DNA of 64,000 nt from NCBI GenBank assembly GCA_001599595.1, contig BCHH01000008.1, forward strand, positions 416,220-480,219. The letters run 5' to 3'. The notes below the pieces were generated by a model. The model searched no databases and had not been told where the DNA came from. It worked only from the letters and a program-made list of their open reading frames with translations. Source of the stretch: Beverwykella pulmonaria (Eukaryota; Ascomycota; Dothideomycetes; Pleosporales; Melanommataceae). Position numbers and translations under genes: made by a program. Shown in pieces: positions 31,914-43,470 of this stretch; within the stretch, counting starts at the first letter, position 1, and the number at the start of each line of letters is the position of its first letter.

Positions 31914-33666
31914 TCAATGCATTCCGAAATCACCCTCCGCAATGGAACGCTGGCACTCGGCCAAAATCCTCGCTTGCCTACCCACATCACCGAGTTTGCC
32001 AATGACGATCTGATTCCCTTCCACAAACCCAAACAAAGCGTATGGAATATCGACCTCATTGCAGAAGTCCTGAACGAGTTTCTGTGTCCGGCGAAGATTG
32101 TGCCTAGGAATTCGCGGGAAGAGGTGGTGGATAGCTTGAAATTGGAGACCACCGTGGAAGAAGTCGAGCCATTGAGGGCAGTCTACATCCATTGTTGTTC
32201 TCAGCATCTTCTGTGGGAATGACTCGGTAGTGCCTAGATCGGCAGTGCTCATAGCAAAATGGCTAAGCGTGATCTGAAGGTGCAGAGGCATAGTGATGGC
32301 ATGGCTAATCATAACGAAAAGGAAACGGTTCCAGCCCCCAGGTATGCTTTTGTAAACGACACCGTATCCGAACCACGTCCAGAAGAAAATCTGTCCGGCG
32401 ATTTCGAAATACCGATGCCACCAGGCTGGGCCTTTCCGGGGACCTTGACCGAGGAGGAGATATACCCAGCTGAGTCTGTATAAATTGAAGCGGCCGAAGC
32501 ACAAGATGACATAGTACAAATACTCCTGATACCGGATCATGAACTTTGCGAAGGCATCGTAGTCCATGATCCGCTCGTAGTATGTAGAGAAGAGGTTCTC
32601 AAAGAATCTATGGCTGATGGCGAAGAACGGCATGTGCTCAATGTCGGGGTCGTGCTCTGGGGAGTTCGTAACAAGATGGTGGACGTTATGGTTGTACTTC
32701 CACCAGCAGACGCTCAGACCGCCCATGTAGTCGGCTACAAGCATGCCAATTATCGTGTCTGCTTGAAAGCTGTGTGTGATGCCCATGTGCCCTGCATCGT
32801 GGACGGTAAATGCGAGTTGGTGCCACAAACAACCGAGAGGGATGGCGCTCGTGATGTACCAGCCAGATCTAAGGAGGAGTAGGAACGTTCCAAAGAAGAG
32901 CAAATATCGCGAGCACTCTATGGCGTAGGAGGAGTAGCGACATTGGTACAGGCCTTCCGCTTCTATGCGCTCCCCCAGTTCCCGGTACTTTTGAACAATG
33001 TTCGCTTGCGTCTGAGGGTCTAGAGACGGGTATTTCGCTTTATCAAAGTTAATTTCCTGCTGAGTCCGGGCGTCCATGACAGACATCTTAGGGGCTGGCT
33101 GCACGTCATCCAATTCGACAGATGAGATGGAAGAAGCAGACGATACTCGGGGGACATTGAGCGTGTTCCGTTTCCGAATCGAGGATGTCGGGGCGTTCGC
33201 AGGCTCAAAGATTGGACTTTCGTCCGCCGACGATGACGTGCTATCCGTGTCCTGCTCAGCGGTGGCATCCACAAGACTCTCAACGCCTACAGCATCTGTC
33301 TCTTCATATGCCCTGAACTTCCCTCCTTGTATGGGCGGCACAAAATTTATCCATTGCCCTTCGATGCGGCCAATCTGGTAACGATTGGTAAGTTCGAGGG
33401 TCGCGGCGGAATGGAAGCTGTTTAGTTGTCGTCAGGATATGCCGCCAATACTATATTATTCAGAAGACGCACCGGTGGACCTCATCGGTGGCGTCTCTCC
33501 CTATCATGTGCCTGATCGCTTTGTCGCCGCCAGGGTGATAGGGTAGCCAGGCATCAACCTTCAACACCTTGCTGTCCACGATAACTATGGAACGCCCACT
33601 GGCAATGAGACCTTCGATCTCGCGCCTGCTGAGTATCTTCGACTTGCGCTGCGCCTGTGCTTCCAT
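31914..33666 (-). CDS. Delta-8 sphingolipid desaturase (cytochrome b5 fusion)
   Basis: About 565 residues from exons 33666-33473 and 33417-31914 (55-nt intron). The N-terminal cytochrome b5 domain has the heme motif HPGGD (near 47). A Ser-rich linker follows, then RYQIGRIEGQW and the desaturase domain with the three histidine boxes HDAGH (near 272), HNVHH (near 309) and QAIHH (near 499), plus hydrophobic membrane spans. The front-end desaturase inserts the delta-8 double bond in the long-chain base of ceramides at the ER, a step of fungal glucosylceramide synthesis (family knowledge). The ATG at 33666 gives the typical start just before KILSRREIEGLI; an in-frame ATG at 33786 adds 40 Ser/Pro-rich residues that look like 5' leader. 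Confidence 0.88.
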
Positions 33667-33786
33667 GATTGCTGCTCCAATTGGGGATTGTGGGGATTTC
33701 GAGGGCTTGTTGGAGGGGGGAAGGGGAAAGGTGAAACGAGTGTGCGAGCTGCGGTTTTCGATTGCGGGAAAGGAATTGTGGGCCAC

Positions 33787-34411
33787 CTCAGGCCATCATT
33801 CGAATCAGGTAAGAGCTGCGGATAAGCAACGCGTGCGAGGATGATTGATGCTGCTGCAGCCTCGCGGGGAGTTCTAATGTCGGTGTGCCTCGAGTTGCCA
33901 GCGTTAAAGAGCACGGACCCTGCCGGCGTTTCAAGGTTTCAGGGTGCCAAAACCCCACACGGGAGCGCTCAAAACGAGCTTCCAACGCCCACCGTGAAAG
34001 CCACCACTGACAGCCACTTCCCAAGGCACGGTTCCAGCGACCCACTCTCGCCCATTCCTTGGGTCACACTGTCGTTCGCATCAAATAGCTTGGCGCGAAA
34101 AACAGGGTTCTGATTATTCTATTCCAGGTCTGGATTACCAAAACAACAGGTGATCGCAACGGCGGTTCCCGAGAGATTCCCGATTTTGATTAGACCATCA
34201 GCGTCACCTGTTTGGAAAGAATCATACCACTATTCCACCTCACTATCTCGTCCGAGGACAACGACATATAGATATTCAGTTGACGTTCCTGGTACCCCTC
34301 TTGGACACTTTCGATCAATATTTCCCTTTCCAGTCATACATAATATCACGCAGCTTCTTTGACTCAACAACCACCTCATCCTTTCAGATTTCACAAACCT
34401 ACTTCACCACC
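33787..34411. promoter_or_regulatory. Divergent promoter region (desaturase / phosphoglucomutase)
   Basis: Shared upstream DNA between two divergent housekeeping-type genes. The right part (34150-34411) is pyrimidine-rich near the phosphoglucomutase ATG, as in many fungal 5' leaders. No specific motif is claimed. Confidence 0.35.
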
Positions 34412-36163
34412 ATGGCCAAAGATATTCAAGAGATAGCAGAAGAGTGGCTACGGCTAGACAAAGACAAGTCTACCGCTGATGAGATCCGCGCGTTATTGGC
34501 CCAGGGTAACAACGACGAACTGGAAAAACGGCTCCGGAACCGCATAGCCTTTGGCACAGCAGGGCTCAGGGGGCCTATGCAGGCTGGCTTTGCGTGTATG
34601 AATTCGTTGACAGTCATCCAAGCATCCCAGGGACTGGCGGCATATCTTCTCGAGACAGAACGAGCCGTCAAGCGGAGTGGCATAGTGATTGGGCATGATG
34701 CCCGGCACAACTCGGAGAAGTTCGCGAAACTAACAGCGGCGGTATTCGTCACCAAAGGCATCAAGGTTTGGTGGTACGAGCATTACATACATACCCCGCT
34801 TGTGCCCTTTGGCGTACGAGAAGTGGGTGCTGCGGCCGGAGTCATGATCACTGCAAGTCACAATCCAGCCATGGACAACGGATACAAAGTCTACTGGTCC
34901 AACGGTTGCCAGATCATCCCTCCGCACGACACCGGCATCTCAGAAGCCATACTCGAGAATCTGGAGCCCGTGACGTGGGACACTTCTATTGTGGATGAAT
35001 CCCTTCTTGTCGAAGGGTCCATAGGGCTGGTGCGAGACAACTACTTCAGAGCGATCCGAGCAGCCGCCCGGCCGGGAGATGTTCCCGTCGCAATCGACAA
35101 GGGCCTCAAGTTTGTGTACACTCCCATGCACGGCGTGGGGCTGGTACCGATGACGCTATGCATGGAGAAGCTGGGCCTTGCATCCCAGATGACCGTTGTG
35201 CAAGCGCAAGCACAGCCGGACCCTGACTTCCCAACCGTAAAATTCCCCAACCCTGAAGAGAAAGGAGCGCTCGATCTGGCAATGGAAACAGCAGATGCTG
35301 CATCCATACCTTTGATCCTGGCCAGCGACCCCGATGCGGATCGGCTGGCCGTAGCGGAGAAGGTGTCTGGGAAATGGCATATATTCACCGGTAACGAGCT
35401 AGGCTTACTGCTAGGAGCGTACCTGTTCGACCGATACCCAGAGTCAAAACCACGAGAAAAGCTAGCCATGCTCGCGAGCACAGTCTCATCACGGGCCCTG
35501 CAAGCACTGGCTGCCAAAAAAGGCTTTCACTTCGCCGAGACGCTTACGGGCTTCAAATGGCTCGGTAATGTGGCCCGCAAGCTCGAGGCACAGGGCTACG
35601 ATGTAGTCTATGCCTTCGAGGAAGCCCTAGGCTACATGATCCCCCAGACCGTTCACGACAAGGACTCCATCACGGCCGCAGCCGTGTTCATGACCGCGGC
35701 ATCCCACTGGTCGTGCCGGAATCTCACGCCCTATGCCAAACTCCAGGAACTCTACCACTATCTAGGCTTCTTCGAGGACGCAAACACATACCTCATTTCT
35801 CCCTCGCTGGCGGTTACCACCGCCGTGTTCACGGCCATACGTGCGCTGGGCACCCCGTACCCAACTCAGCTAGGATCGCGGAAGATTACGAGATGGAGGG
35901 ACTTGACGCTTGGGTATGACTCCAAGACTAAGGACCACGTGCCACATCTGCCGGTGGATAAGACAAGTCAGATGATTACATGCGAGTTGGACGGGGGCGC
36001 GCGGTTCACAGTCAGGGGATCGGGAACCGAACCGAAGATCAAACTGTATATCGAGTGTGTTGGGAAGAGCAGCGAGATTGCGAAGAAGGGGGCGGGGGAG
36101 ATACAGCAGGATTTGCTGAGGGAGTGGTTCAAGCCCGATAAGAATGGGTTGAAACTGGCTTGA
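34412..36163 (+). CDS. PRM15: Phosphoglucomutase / phosphoribomutase (PGM2-type alpha-D-phosphohexomutase)
   Basis: A single-exon 583-residue member of the alpha-D-phosphohexomutase superfamily, most like yeast Pgm3/Prm15 and mammalian PGM2. N-terminal RIAFGTAGLRGPM; the phosphoserine loop TASHNPAMDNGYKVYW (near residue 146); metal-binding DPDADRLAV (near 306); sugar-binding EEALGYM; and the C-terminal phosphate site RGSGTEPKIKLYIE (near 535). It interconverts ribose-1-P and ribose-5-P, with weaker activity on glucose phosphates (family knowledge). The ATG at 34412, preceded by a CACCACC context, matches the family start; the in-frame ATG at 34280 lies in leader sequence. The symbol is by similarity to yeast. 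Confidence 0.9.
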   Translation: MAKDIQEIAEEWLRLDKDKSTADEIRALLAQGNNDELEKRLRNRIAFGTAGLRGPMQAGFACMNSLTVIQASQGLAAYLLETERAVKRSGIVIGHDARHNSEKFAKLTAAVFVTKGIKVWWYEHYIHTPLVPFGVREVGAAAGVMITASHNPAMDNGYKVYWSNGCQIIPPHDTGISEAILENLEPVTWDTSIVDESLLVEGSIGLVRDNYFRAIRAAARPGDVPVAIDKGLKFVYTPMHGVGLVPMTLCMEKLGLASQMTVVQAQAQPDPDFPTVKFPNPEEKGALDLAMETADAASIPLILASDPDADRLAVAEKVSGKWHIFTGNELGLLLGAYLFDRYPESKPREKLAMLASTVSSRALQALAAKKGFHFAETLTGFKWLGNVARKLEAQGYDVVYAFEEALGYMIPQTVHDKDSITAAAVFMTAASHWSCRNLTPYAKLQELYHYLGFFEDANTYLISPSLAVTTAVFTAIRALGTPYPTQLGSRKITRWRDLTLGYDSKTKDHVPHLPVDKTSQMITCELDGGARFTVRGSGTEPKIKLYIECVGKSSEIAKKGAGEIQQDLLREWFKPDKNGLKLA

Positions 36164-37670
36164 CATATGGGAGAGAAAACAGGACGGTGGATATGGGAAG
36201 GCTGACAAGGCTGGGTACGCGCCCGTTGTGGTTACACAGGTTACACGTCCGTCGCATGGAAGGCATGTGACATGGAGCATTCGCACCTAGAGCGGGTTTC
36301 AGACTACGCAAAGGCAGTCGTGGCAGACTAGTCCGATGCGTGTGCATTTTTTTCTTGGCATGCATGGTGGCGGAATCGGGCAAAACGGAGTCTAGAAGCG
36401 ACTTTTCCCCTTCCATCCCGACTCTAGAATGTTGTTAGGTGGTGGGAATATATATAACGCTACGATTATCTCCCCAGCCATCGTACGACGCCAGCATGAT
36501 CTGATGGCAACGGCGATCATGAGTGAACTTGCAAGAGCTTGACGGTGCGAGAACTGACCTGTCACCTCGACTTGAAAGTAAAAAGCAATGTAGCACGTTT
36601 CGACCCCAATTCTGCACACCTGCATATGCCGACGTCCTGTTGCGTGAATATCGCGCATCGATAAACGCCATGCAGACGCAGCGCTGACCAGGAGTGGAGG
36701 AACAATTCGACCTTTTGCACTTTCTGACTTGTGTGCCCGCCAACACAGGGCCAGTCCCGAGATCTCCGCTGCACCAGCGGGATGGTCCTGTGGTCCTCCA
36801 TCGAGTACTGCCCAATGGGCGGCCGCTGGGGTCGAGATAGGGCGAACTGCATGACTTGTCGCGCAATCTCCCAGTGCCATTTGCGTGGCTGCCTTGGGGA
36901 TTCATGAGCCATCCACCACGCAACAGGTGCCGCGACATGCACCGAGTATTGAATTGTTTCAGGCTGCACGATGCGAGAGTATTGCTTTTTCCTCGCAAGA
37001 CTCCAAAGGCGTTTATCTCCGCGTTGCCATGGCTGAGAAGCCCCAGCCCTGTCGTTTCCGCAGGGATGAGCGCCTAGCACTTGGTCTCCGCATTCTTCCC
37101 GAGGGGCGGCAGCCAATAACTGCACTGAAGCGTGGTCTTGCGGCGCGCTCTCCACCTCCCCGGGTGCGTTAGAAAGCGCCAGGACTAACTGCTTGAGCCA
37201 TGGGTCGTATGTGCCTGCAGGCCTCAAAAGAGTCACCGAGCTTCTTTTGGGAGGGTGGGCCTCCTCGTCTTCTCTTGCCGTCTGCCCTTCGCCCTCCAGC
37301 GTGCGACCTGCCTAATGTGCTGAGCTGGCTCCGCCCAAGACATATATAAATCGCAATCCCCTCGCTGCCTAATCCGACGGTCCTCTGTCACTCCTAAAAC
37401 TCGAGGTATGCGCTTGGACCCGCTCCAAGAGAGATGATCTTGGCTAACATGATGGAAGCACGATCAGCTGTCGACCTCGCGCCCTACCAGTGCTCAGAGT
37501 GAAAGCATTGTTCAGGCGAATGCGACCGAGTAGCCCGGCTCCAAATTGATCCTGTTGGCCTCTTCTACAGTCGCGCCAGCGGGTACATAGACCACGCTCA
37601 ACGGTTGACTAACGCAGCATGGCTTCATCCTAGGTCTGCCGCGTCCTGTGTGGGATGCCCCGAGGCACTC
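36164..37670. other. Intergenic region with promoter of the large acidic protein gene
   Basis: About 1.5 kb. Three overlapping minus-strand ORFs (36392-37236) occur in GC-rich sequence, but none has a recognisable domain and they contradict one another. 37341-37350 holds a TATA-like box, and branch-site plus acceptor signals near 37600-37617 suggest an upstream exon of the next gene. Confidence 0.4.
37341..37350 (+). promoter_or_regulatory. TATA-like box
   Basis: catatataaa, some 330 bp before the first in-frame ATG of the plus-strand gene that follows; an intron in between is likely. Confidence 0.35.
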
Positions 37671-40600
37671 ATGGCGGGGCCCGAGAGCGCGACTGCTGCA
37701 CCACACTTCCTCCCATCAACCTCCGAACGAACCCGCTCGCCAAAACGGGCCCTCCCCAACGGGCCGTGTAACCATCGCGAGGCCTGGGGCACATGCGGAT
37801 GCGACCAATTCTGGGATAAGACCAGCGCCGAGCTTCATGAAGGGAGCAAGGAGCATAGACTAAGTAGCGAGCGCTCTACTTGGTGTGTGTGTGGACACCA
37901 TGCGTGCATGCATGCTCGAGAAATACCCCAGCCCTCCGTTGCAGGCGCGGGCCATCGCGCACACACAAGATGTGATGCGCGTTGTCAATCCCAGCCTGGA
38001 TCGCAATGCAACTGCCGCCTGGGAGTGCGTGCAGGTGAGAAGGAGGCTGCGCAACTGGGGAGAATTCAGCCCTCGCACAGCGAGCGATTGAAGACCTCTG
38101 TGCCCGAGTTCAACCAACTAATCATACGACCAGCAGCTTCGCAAACTAGTGGGCCTGTTCTAAATCACGAGCACCGGGATCTATCATCGCAACCCAGCTC
38201 GTCAGGATTACTGCCGGTACCCTCCATGTGTTTCTTGTCGCAGGATAAGCGCCCAGCGACCGACTATAAAGCGATAGGTCACGCCAGCTCGTCTGGCCAG
38301 GCTGTCGCTGGCCTCGGTCTGGATCTCTCGATGAGTTTTGGTAACGTGGGCAGTGCTATTGACCGTCCACAGTCCGTGACATCAACGGTACCGGACGACG
38401 TCAACATCTCCAAGCCATCTGATGGGCCTTTCCATGAACCAGAAATGCCTCCCATGAAAGCCAATTCGATGCTATGTGGATATAGCCAGGTCAACAGTCC
38501 GGGCCTCTCGAATGTAGACCAGATCCTACAGTTTAAACGTCATCTCAATCTCACCACAGGCGGCGACACAATCCCGAATACGTACAATCCCGAAGACTTC
38601 ATACAAAGCGCCACCGAGGTTGCGACTCCTAGCAACGCGAACACGCCTGATCTGAGGCCGTTTGACCAAGCAGTTCAGGAAACAAAGACTCTGGTTGACA
38701 ACCTGCGTGAGCTGGCTTCTGTTCAGCAGGGAAACGGCTCGGAGGCCCAAGCTAACAGTACAACCTCCGCTCCTATGCCGCAGCTTCTGCTCACTAACAC
38801 TGAGATGACAGTGGAAGAGCAACTTCAGAAGGCTTTCAGGTCAGCGTCTCCTAGGATGATTCAGCACCTTGTGTCTTATCTCCAACCGATCCACAATTTC
38901 CTCAACTCGCTACCGAACATGACGCACGCCTTCAAAGAGATACGTGATCGTATGGACGTCTACGAGAATAGTTCTTTCAATCATGTGCAGCCCGAAGACC
39001 ACCAACGACAGTTCGAGATGTGTGAAGTCAGGATTCTCGAGCTAGAGCACCGGATGGACGAACACGACAGGGTACACCAAATGATCGACACCGAGCACAG
39101 CACCAGTTCATTCACGCGAAGGTGCGTTGCGAACATTACAGAATCCTTTGAGTCGCACCACTCGGTTCATTCTATTGCTACAATAGACAACAGCGAACTC
39201 CAGGCTAAAGTGGAGAACGTGGAAGACCGGCTTAGCTTGCTCGAAGCTGTGGCTCCACCAACTTATATCCGACCATGGGAAATAGAGGTGGTCCTGCTCC
39301 CTTGGGGTCGAGAGCTCCGTGGAATTTGGTTCGCTCCGGACGAGCCCATGCATGCCCATAACAAGGCCATTACCCAGGAATCCGAAGAGTGGACTCAAAT
39401 GTGGAGCGGCAAGTCGCCTTCTTCGCATCATCGGACGACACAAGGTCCCGAACTGGTTACCGACTCGAGTCCGCTTCCTAATGCACCACTTTCGTTCAGG
39501 GATTCGATGCCCTTCAGTGATGCCGAAAGCGGTTGGAGTAGTCAGGCCATCAGTGACTGGGCAGCAGGGCCAACGCGCGAGTGGTTGTCTCCCAAAGCTT
39601 GCGGGTCTAAGAATAAGAGCTACCATAGACTTCGCAGTAGAGGGTTCGTTAGAGATATCACTATCGACAGTGCAAACGCGAGAGACATCCAGTCCACTCT
39701 CTCGCATGCGTTCAGAGATCTATCAGAGCATTTCAAGTATACTGACGAAAATAAAGACCCATCCATCAGCTCATATCCAGGCCTTCGTGCTTCGTTTGTC
39801 CCTCTCCGCAAGGTCCAAAAGGACTCCAAGCTCCGCTTCCTCACTCCTTCCGAGATGGCCAGCTCTGCTCTGTGGACTGCCCAGTTCCTCGCCTCCGGTG
39901 TAAGCAAAATTCCTAGTACAAATTCTATGCTCTGCTGCAAAGTCGTCTCTCAGATGAAATCCCACTTGGGTAACGCTATAGAGACGCTGCGCAGTCGAGA
40001 CATTTACACCAATCCCCTTTATCCAATAGAAGTAAGCTAAGATCCTCCACAGGTCATGATGCGAGCACCTGGTGGTACAAAGAGACTGTATGTAACGCAA
40101 CGCGAGGCATATATGCAACATAGCAACCCTACGAGACGCTCATGGACATGGCCGGATCTGCGCTTGCTACCTCGCCAGCAGGTAAATCCGGATTCACAGA
40201 TGAATGGCAACGAGGAACAGTGCCAGCCACAAGTTGCAGAGGCTGATGCTCGGGAAGCATGCTGGTCTTTCGACGAGAACTACGACGCTCCTCCAACTAG
40301 CGTTAATTCTTCCTTTGGCAGTAGCCACCATTCTGCCCAAATAACGATGCGGCCCGCTGACCAAAATTGGCGGCGGTCTATCACTCCGAGTTCGATTCTT
40401 AAGAACAGAGTGCCGCAGCCTATCTCGCCTTTGAGCGAGTTCCATCCGCTGCGTCCCAGTCAAAGTCACAACCGCACAGTCTCTGCTCCTCAGATCGACT
40501 CGGCACCGCAAGGCTCAGCAAAGCGCCGGTTTGATGCATCCCCTGTTAAACATTCATCTGCGCCCCACGCGTTATCTCGGACTCCAAGCGCTTCCGTGGC

Positions 40601-41147
40601 AAGGCAAAAGCGTCGTCGGGTCGCTCCGTCTTCGTCTCCTCTACCAGACGCAGATCATCGCCCTGAGGTCCATGACGCTGGCGTGCCTATCTGGACTAAC
40701 ACTCCTCGGCGCTCTCGCGAACCACAGTCGCCCTTCTTCTCGTCACATCCGCAGCTTCCTCGCACGAACTCTGATGCTGCGAGTCGCGTAGGAAAGAATA
40801 CGCCTTTTGCATACGCTACACCACATTCTGGACCATTTGTGGAAAGCGTGGAGCTTGGGGGAGGCGACACCGAGGCCGATAGCGACAACTACGAAGACGA
40901 TGGCGAGCCGAGTTGGGGCGGTGTAGAGGACGACGAGCATTTGCAGGGAGTTGCTAATGATCCTGCAAGTTTCTCAGGCGACGAAAGCGGATTTTCCAGC
41001 GAAGACGATGCTGTAGATGATGAGGACGAAGATGACGGAGAAGAGGGTGACGACGAGTCGGGGTTTGGTACGCAACACCGAAATGAATCTGACGGTGGGG
41101 ATACTGACGTTTTTGATCATCTTTTAGATGTCTTGCAGAGTCAGTAG
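37671..41147 (+). CDS. Large acidic, low-complexity protein of unknown function
   Basis: Two exons, 37671-40031 and 40083-41147, joined in frame by a 51-nt intron (GTAAGC donor); about 1,140 residues. The N-terminus is Cys/His-rich (CGCDQF, STWCVCGHHACMHAR). A Ser/Pro-rich region follows, then coiled-coil segments (LELEHRMDEHDRV, VENVEDRLSLLEAV) and a compact, probably folded block beginning WEIEVVLLPWGRELRGIWF. The second exon has a basic segment (ARQKRRRVAPSSS) that could be a nuclear signal and a strongly acidic tail (DDEDEDDGEEGDDESG). I do not recognise the family; a nuclear, chromatin-related role is a guess from composition. The true start may be in an upstream exon: an acceptor-like gactaacgcag ends at 37618, and the frame is open from there. 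Confidence 0.75.
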
Positions 41148-42249
41148 TAGAGGCATTGCGTATATGGTCCGTGTTGTGATAACAATTTTCGGGGTTTAGG
41201 TATCTAGGGTTCGTTGTATAGTCCAATAAGGGCATGGGTGAGTTTAGGATAGGGTTTTATACTTGGAGTGGGATAAGATATACGGCGCGACATGGGTGGA
41301 ATGGGATGGTTCGGGATATATACCTAGGGTCTTCAGCGCTATCATCTACTTCGATGATCGGGTTACCAGTCGGATCATATCTGCATATATGGACGGAAGA
41401 TTTGTAAGATCATTTGTCTAGTATACAAACCCAGCGTTTACTTTCCACTTCCCCTTTGTATCAATTTAGTTTAACGAGATCTCCCCTTATGGGTATCTAG
41501 CATATCGGACATTTGTTTGCGAGGGTAGTGAAGTAATAATCCTAGTGAGGGTTTATTTCTATGCAAGTGTGTCCTCGCTCAACACAGTAAACACACATAC
41601 GTTTGAAATGAATGTGAGGCCTACTCTAGCTATAGGACCATCTACGTTAGTAGTTAATTATGCAGTGGAACGTTGCAACGGGCTCATGGTAACGTTGCAG
41701 ACGTTAGCTGGTTCAAGATCTGGCTACCTCGATTTGTGGGGAAGCATCTTCTCGCTACGTATGACATGTCCAGTTGAGGCGTTGGCAATGGTGACCGTTG
41801 TTGCTAGTAGCCTTGAAACTTCATCACGTCTTCTGTCCTCGCCCTCATTTCTTCTTCACCACATCACCTTCCTGACCTCGACTTCTGCTGTCTCTTTACT
41901 ATAAGCCGATATGCAGCGTACGTTCTTGAATCTGTCAACGACACGCCTGCTGCAGCGCGTACGTAAGGGCATCTCGACGGTACCGCTGATGCTGTTGATG
42001 ATGGACGGTTGGTGGAGCTGAGCTATTACCTGGCTGTACAATCTCGGCAGCATCGTCGCTTTGAGTTAGCACTTGGGAAATGCCCTATAAAGGTGACATG
42101 TTGAGTACCGTGACATAGATCCTTCCGCTAAATGCGAGATTCGCCACAGTCAGCTTCTTTGACGAGACAGCAGTGGCGGGAATGCCCCCAGTTTCCGGCT
42201 CCATGTTCCACACATCTTGTTTGTGGGGTGGCGTCTGGGCCTCGAAGTG
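41148..42249. other. Gene-free stretch
   Basis: 3' flank of the acidic-protein gene followed by AT-rich DNA. Nothing supported. Confidence 0.4.
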
Positions 42250-43470
42250 TGGCTACGGTATCAAAGCGTTTCAGATGCTATAAGAGATACATGAGTTGCT
42301 TGGACGAGTCCGGCAGAGTTGTCCTGACAGTCACGGAACGTGAACATGCCATCACAAAGCCGAACGACGAAAACCGATGTACCTGACGCCTCATGTGCTT
42401 CTAAAGAGTCGTCAAATGCCAACTCTATTAGCACAGTGCACTCAACGAATGCTTCCCAACTCTGTCGTAACTGGTCCAGAGCTTTGTTATCGTCTTCTGT
42501 CATAGTACTTGTGGATTTCGTGAGACCTTCACAAATGAAATATCACTTCGTGCTATCATCCAAGCGAGTCAACCTCGTTGAACTCGGTATGCAACTGGGT
42601 TCGTCTTCTGTCATTATTGCAACACGATCGCACCAATTGCCGACGTTAGATTTGTCTGGGTGACGGACATGGCGATCGTATCACTTCTAGCCATAAATAT
42701 ACTTTGCAGGCCGTCTCTAGCCACTGTTAAAAGATACACATCCGCCAACCTGATTCCGGCGTTTGCTCCCGGATCTTTATGTACCCCCAAAACGCTGACT
42801 TCGGTTACACAAGCCGAGAGCAAGTACACTAGATCGTTGCGGACACGGTATCGAAGCATAAGGCGATTTCCTTCCCCGAAGTGTAGAGGCTGCTGAACTT
42901 TTCGATGTAGTGTAACATCCAGTAGGGCATTCACTTCGGAGTAGGTTGAGAACGATATCCTAGGGCCTGGCAGGATCAATACGTCGACGAAAGCTTGGGT
43001 TCATAGACTGTAGTGGATGCCTACATCAGTTGTGTCTCTCACTACTTCATGAAGCTAGCATGCTGCCATAGTGTTGTACTTTCGCGGTCAATGCAGCTAG
43101 CTTACTAGCACATTTGCATTCCTCGTAGGTTCTTGAGGTGTCTATTCTGTACACCGACGGACTCTTTATCATCATCACCATCACCATCATCAGACGATAG
43201 CGGACCGTGAGTGCGTGTCGCGTCCAAGAGATTCGATCGAGATGATGGGCCACATCGAACCAGGGCGTCAGATGATTCCAATCCCCAGGTTGTATCCCCG
43301 GAGTGGCAGCAGTCAAGAGTTGCGAGCACTACTAGCTTCTTTGTCATGGCATCCAGTCTTCTTGCTGGAACTTGGAGATTTATATGAATATTCCCCTCCA
43401 TCGTGTGTATCATCTGAGTTGACCTTTAGGATTTTCGCATGAGTCAGCCAAGCAATAGTTTGTAACTATG
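42250..43470 (-). pseudogene. Caspase-like (peptidase C14) domain gene relic
   Basis: A minus-strand frame at 43413-43105 contains LVVLATLDCCHSGD, the active-site cysteine block of fungal caspase-domain proteins. The QACRG-equivalent and the histidine block are not found intact. Further along, QQPLHFGEGNRLML resembles the QxPxxFG segment after the p20/p10 region of the same proteins, and 42503-42261 may be the distal part. Frames are broken between these blocks. Assignment rests on short motifs, so it is moderate. Confidence 0.45.

Noticed and set aside
36392..37236. Three overlapping minus-strand ORFs of 162-224 residues
   Set aside because: They lie in different frames of the same GC-rich stretch, show no domain or splice pattern, and overlap the promoter side of the next gene. 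Most likely chance ORFs.
43160..43195. Short TCA/CCA trinucleotide run
   Set aside because: A small simple repeat with no further structure.
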